NCBI GenBank assembly: GCA_003158495.1
Contig: PMJT01000151.1
Coordinates: forward strand, 5,733-19,764
DNA from: Chloroflexota bacterium
Lineage (GTDB): Bacteria; Chloroflexota; Limnocylindria; Limnocylindrales; CSP1-4
DNA: 14,032 nucleotides
Direction of reading: 5' to 3'
This document shows positions 13,308 through 14,032 of this stretch, one piece after another (within the stretch, counting starts at the first letter, position 1; every line of letters begins with the position of its first letter). The notes below the pieces were generated by a model that was not told the origin of the DNA, searched no databases, and saw only the letters and a list, made by a program, of their open reading frames with translations. The translations under genes were made by a program, and so were the position numbers.

Positions 13308-14032
13308 CTACAGGCCCGTCTTTGCCTCGAGGGCGTCCGGGTAGCGCGCGCCCTGGATCGCGATCTTCGATGCGGCGTCGTCGATCTTTCGAAGATCCTC
13401 GGGCGAGAGTTCGATACCGGCCGCTCCCAGGTTCTCATTCAGACGCGACAGCTTCGTTGTGCCCGGGATCGGGACGATCCACGGCTTCTGGGCCAGGAGC
13501 CAGGCCAACGCGACCTGGGCAGGCGTCGCGTTCATTCCGGCGGCGACGGTCCGAAGCAGATCCACCAGGGCCTGATTGGCCTTACGCGCCTTGGGCGTGA
13601 AGCGAGGGACGATGTTGCGGAAGTCGGTGCTGTCGAACACGGTCTTGTCGTCGATGGCCCCGGTGAGGAAGCCCTTGCCGAGTGGGCTGAAGGGCACGAA
13701 CCCGATGCCGAGTTCCTGGAGCGTGGGCAGCAGCTCCTCTTCCGGGCGTCTCCACCACAGTGAATACTCGCTCTGGACGGCAGTAACCGGATGGACGGCG
13801 TGCGCACGAAGGATCGTCTTGACGCCGGCCTCGGAAAGGCCGAAATGGCGGACCTTGCCTTCGCGGACCAGGTCCTTCACCGCACCGGCGACGTCTTCGA
13901 TCGGCACAGTCGGGTCGACACGGTGCTGGTAGAAAAGGTCGATCGTCTCGATCCCGAGGCGCTTGAGTGAGCCTTCGGCAGCTTCGCGGATGTGCTCCGG
14001 GCGACTGTCGAGCCCGTCCCACCTCTTCTCAC
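13308..14032 (-). CDS. Aldo/keto reductase, C-terminal portion (5' end beyond the window)
   Basis: NADPH-dependent oxidoreductase with a (beta/alpha)8 barrel, of the AKR group that contains many bacterial 'oxidoreductases' acting on aldehydes or ketones. The visible part begins EKRWDGLDSRPEHIREAAEG and runs through SLKRLGIETIDLFYQHRVDP, where the His of QHRVD is the fourth member of the Asp-Tyr-Lys-His catalytic tetrad. It continues GKVRHFGLSEAG, VQSEYSLWWR, GFVPFSPLGKGFLTG and the C-terminal cofactor-binding PGTTKLSRLNENLGAAGIEL. The first ~90 residues, with the other three tetrad residues, lie beyond the right edge; about 240 residues are visible of a usual ~325-330. The frame is clean to the TAG at 13308. 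Its stop is 177 bases upstream of the VOC start on the same strand, so the two might share a transcript, but the palindrome between them argues for a separate promoter. Confidence 0.93.
   Translation of the reverse strand, partial: EKRWDGLDSRPEHIREAAEGSLKRLGIETIDLFYQHRVDPTVPIEDVAGAVKDLVREGKVRHFGLSEAGVKTILRAHAVHPVTAVQSEYSLWWRRPEEELLPTLQELGIGFVPFSPLGKGFLTGAIDDKTVFDSTDFRNIVPRFTPKARKANQALVDLLRTVAAGMNATPAQVALAWLLAQKPWIVPIPGTTKLSRLNENLGAAGIELSPEDLRKIDDAASKIAIQGARYPDALEAKTGL

Noticed and set aside
1..14032. CRISPR array, insertion sequence or phage module
   Set aside because: No regularly spaced repeats, transposase, integrase or terminal inverted repeats were seen on either strand.

Overview
The window is high-GC DNA (roughly two thirds G+C by eye). 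It carries deazaflavin (F420)-type nitroreductase homologues, several TetR regulators, AGGAGG-type ribosome binding sites and promoters that appear to give leaderless transcripts. This suits a soil-type Actinomycetota (for example Thermoleophilia) or a high-GC Chloroflexota. I cannot choose between them, and no rRNA, tRNA, phage, IS element or CRISPR array is visible. The region looks like accessory chromosome: short regulator-plus-enzyme modules separated by remains of broken genes.

Layout from the left. At 1-198 (minus) lies the headless remnant of a PIN-domain toxin. At 236-3703 (minus) is a tight four-gene operon, transcribed gntR - ABC ATPase - ABC permease - GT39-type glycosyltransferase, joined by two 4-base ATGA overlaps and one 2-base gap. 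It has a clear promoter and a palindromic operator at 3743-3787. At 3810-4019 is the C-terminal remnant of a methyl-accepting chemotaxis protein, which now forms the intergenic DNA between two divergent promoters. At 4065-5170 (plus) are a TetR regulator and a translationally coupled DDN-type nitroreductase. At 5262-5727 (plus) is a group II truncated haemoglobin with a frameshift near its N-terminus. At 5741-5800 there is a possible scrap of an NHL-repeat protein.

Next come a minus-strand TetR (5871-6734) and a divergent second DDN-type nitroreductase (6841-7323), then an orphan gene start (7359) and an unrecognised 208-residue protein (7465-8091, minus). A 344-base non-coding stretch with two strong hairpins follows. 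At 8436-8756 (minus) is a small dimeric alpha-beta barrel protein, divergent from a tetR-MFS efflux module (8938-11093, plus). A secreted repeat (beta-propeller-like) protein, 11351-12652, is cut by an in-frame amber codon. A VOC/glyoxalase-fold protein (12739-13131, minus) and the C-terminal part of an aldo/keto reductase (13308-14032, minus, running off the end) close the window.

The most striking common theme is regulatory. Two of the three TetR genes have a perfect inverted repeat inside the -35/-10 spacer, and the -10 box ends six bases before the start codon. This predicts autoregulated leaderless mRNAs. Two TetR regulators are each paired with a DDN-type nitroreductase, and the third with an efflux pump, so much of the window can be read as separately induced redox/detoxification modules. 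The second theme is decay: a truncated toxin, a truncated chemoreceptor, a frameshifted globin, an amber-split surface protein and one or two orphan gene starts within 14 kb.
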